A DNA stretch of 64,000 nucleotides. It comes from Mucilaginibacter achroorhodeus. Its GTDB lineage: Bacteria; Bacteroidota; Bacteroidia; Sphingobacteriales; Sphingobacteriaceae. Positions 63,099 to 64,000 of this stretch are shown here, one piece after another. The stretch spans positions 1 to 64,000 of the forward strand of contig NZ_VOEI01000006.1 of NCBI RefSeq assembly GCF_007846095.1, read 5' to 3'. The translations under genes and the position numbers were made by a program. Within the stretch, counting starts at the first letter, position 1, and every line of letters begins with the position of its first letter. A model generated the notes under the pieces. The model did no database searches, was not told the origin of the DNA, and worked only from the letters and a program-made list of their open reading frames with translations.

Positions 63099-64000
63099 TT
63101 ACGATGCGGTTACAATTCTGTCTTCGGCTTCAAAATTACGTGTTAGCATTTCGCAGATTATTTTAAGCCAGATAATAAGGCAGGGTAGCGATTTTAGGCG
63201 GTAAGGGTTTACATAATTCATGGTCAAAAACTCCGGGAAGATGTCTGAGGTAGAAAAGCTCGTTAAAATTATAGCAAGCACCAGTAAGAAGATCTCAAAT
63301 TTGGTTACTGGCCGCTTCAGGTTCATAAACCAGATACCTACACCGGTTAAAGCAATAACATAAGTTGGTGATTCCGCTGAACTGCTGAATATTACTGTAA
63401 ATATCAATACCGAGGCGAGTAGCAATAAACGGTAACCGGTATAACGATAAGCGCTGATCCGACAGTAAGGCAGCAGGAAAAGTAAAAGTGCGGGAGCTAT
63501 CACTGCCAGGTTGTTGAGTTTATTGATTTTAAATACTCTTGCTATCATCCCAAGTACAGAGATATTCTGCATCTCTGAAGACATGTTTTCCGTGTTTTTC
63601 GCCACAAGGTCATAGTACCAATCGCGGTAGGTTTGCATAATAAATGTAGGAGATGATATCGCCATCGGCAGCACAAACAACACTGCCGACCAAAATATCA
63701 GGCTGATTATAAGTTTCAGTTTGTGATCAGAGAAAAAGAAAAAAGCCAGGCCTACGATGCCATAAAGTTTAGTCATGGTACCTAACATGATCATGAGTGC
63801 TGCCCAAAAATCTTGTTTGGTGTTGATGAAGTAAAAGGTGAAAATAATAAATGCAGCTATACTGGGGTTGAATTGAAAGTAAAGCGATGATCCCACTAAT
63901 TCGTTAGTGCAAAGCAACAATATATAGTCAGACAGGTTACTTTTGATCGGAAGTTTTTTGATAGCCAGGAACAGAAACAAAGCGTTAAAGAACACCCAAA
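63099..64000 (-). CDS. Membrane glycosyltransferase-like protein, truncated at window edge
   Basis: Partial: at least 298 residues with about eight or more membrane helices. It resembles polyprenol-dependent membrane mannosyltransferases of the GT87/DUF2029 type (INTKQDFWAALMIMLGTMTK near residue 60), but the N-terminus with the catalytic Asp lies outside. In the same cluster as the GT2 and deacetylase genes, it may add sugars to a lipid-linked chain. Confidence 0.6.
   Translation of the reverse strand, partial: WVFFNALFLFLAIKKLPIKSNLSDYILLLCTNELVGSSLYFQFNPSIAAFIIFTFYFINTKQDFWAALMIMLGTMTKLYGIVGLAFFFFSDHKLKLIISLIFWSAVLFVLPMAISSPTFIMQTYRDWYYDLVAKNTENMSSEMQNISVLGMIARVFKINKLNNLAVIAPALLLFLLPYCRISAYRYTGYRLLLLASVLIFTVIFSSSAESPTYVIALTGVGIWFMNLKRPVTKFEIFLLVLAIILTSFSTSDIFPEFLTMNYVNPYRLKSLPCLIIWLKIICEMLTRNFEAEDRIVTAS

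Overview
This window looks like chromosome from a Bacteroidota bacterium of the family Sphingobacteriaceae, probably Mucilaginibacter or a close relative. The signs are Bacteroidota-type promoters (TTTG, about 20 bp, TAnnTTTG), few Shine-Dalgarno sequences, an SprE/PorW-like gliding/secretion lipoprotein, a bacillithiol enzyme (BshC), a DUF4295 small ribosomal protein next to rpmG and rpmB, a NagB/PIG-L fusion, and an F-type ATPase operon without its beta and epsilon genes. The genus is inferred from gene content and was not tested by any search.

Layout. Positions 231-7295 (minus) hold sprE-like, a class A penicillin-binding protein and uvrC in one run. Positions 7385-13223 (plus) are the ATP synthase operon (two small AtpI/Z-like membrane proteins, atpB-E-F-H-A-G). 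Positions 13371-25594 mix an epimerase, a GH35 beta-galactosidase, topoisomerase IV parC and parE (separated by about 3.6 kb of accessory genes), cytidine deaminase and small secreted proteins. Positions 25702-30333 hold an amino acid permease, a PLP trans-sulfuration-type enzyme, a candidate small RNA or attenuator, and nagB. Positions 32412-39270 form a complete histidine-to-glutamate pathway (marR-hutH-hutU-hutI-ftcD) behind a 24-bp perfect palindrome. Positions 39290-46531 (minus) hold an acid phosphatase, msrA, bshC, rimO, ftsY, DUF4295, rpmG and rpmB. Positions 46656-56141 hold a frameshifted hydrolase, acs, csbD, hydrolases, a double-glycine leader peptide, an acyltransferase, surE and lpxB. 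Positions 56220-56793 carry three very small minus-strand genes, two of them tandem paralogues. After an AT-rich gap come a CPA1 antiporter, tRNA-Ala(GGC) and the tandem GIY-YIG element inserted in it, then pirin and the start of a surface-polysaccharide cluster (deacetylase, GT2, truncated membrane protein) running off the right edge.

The most unusual structure is at 59260-60057. tRNA-Ala is followed by two near-identical units of 347 and 345 bp. Each unit consists of the tRNA 3' half, its terminator and a GIY-YIG nuclease gene of about 82 codons, and a further tRNA 3' half closes the array. The first nuclease gene is intact; the second has two single-base deletions. This looks like a minimal homing-type element that rebuilds the 3' end of the tRNA gene it enters. 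Other points of interest are the Cys-containing double-glycine peptide (51133-51309), the tandem micro-proteins (56220-56545), the promoter-to-terminator unit ahead of nagB, the MarR-controlled hut operon, two frameshifted genes, and several families of hairpin-forming intergenic repeats.
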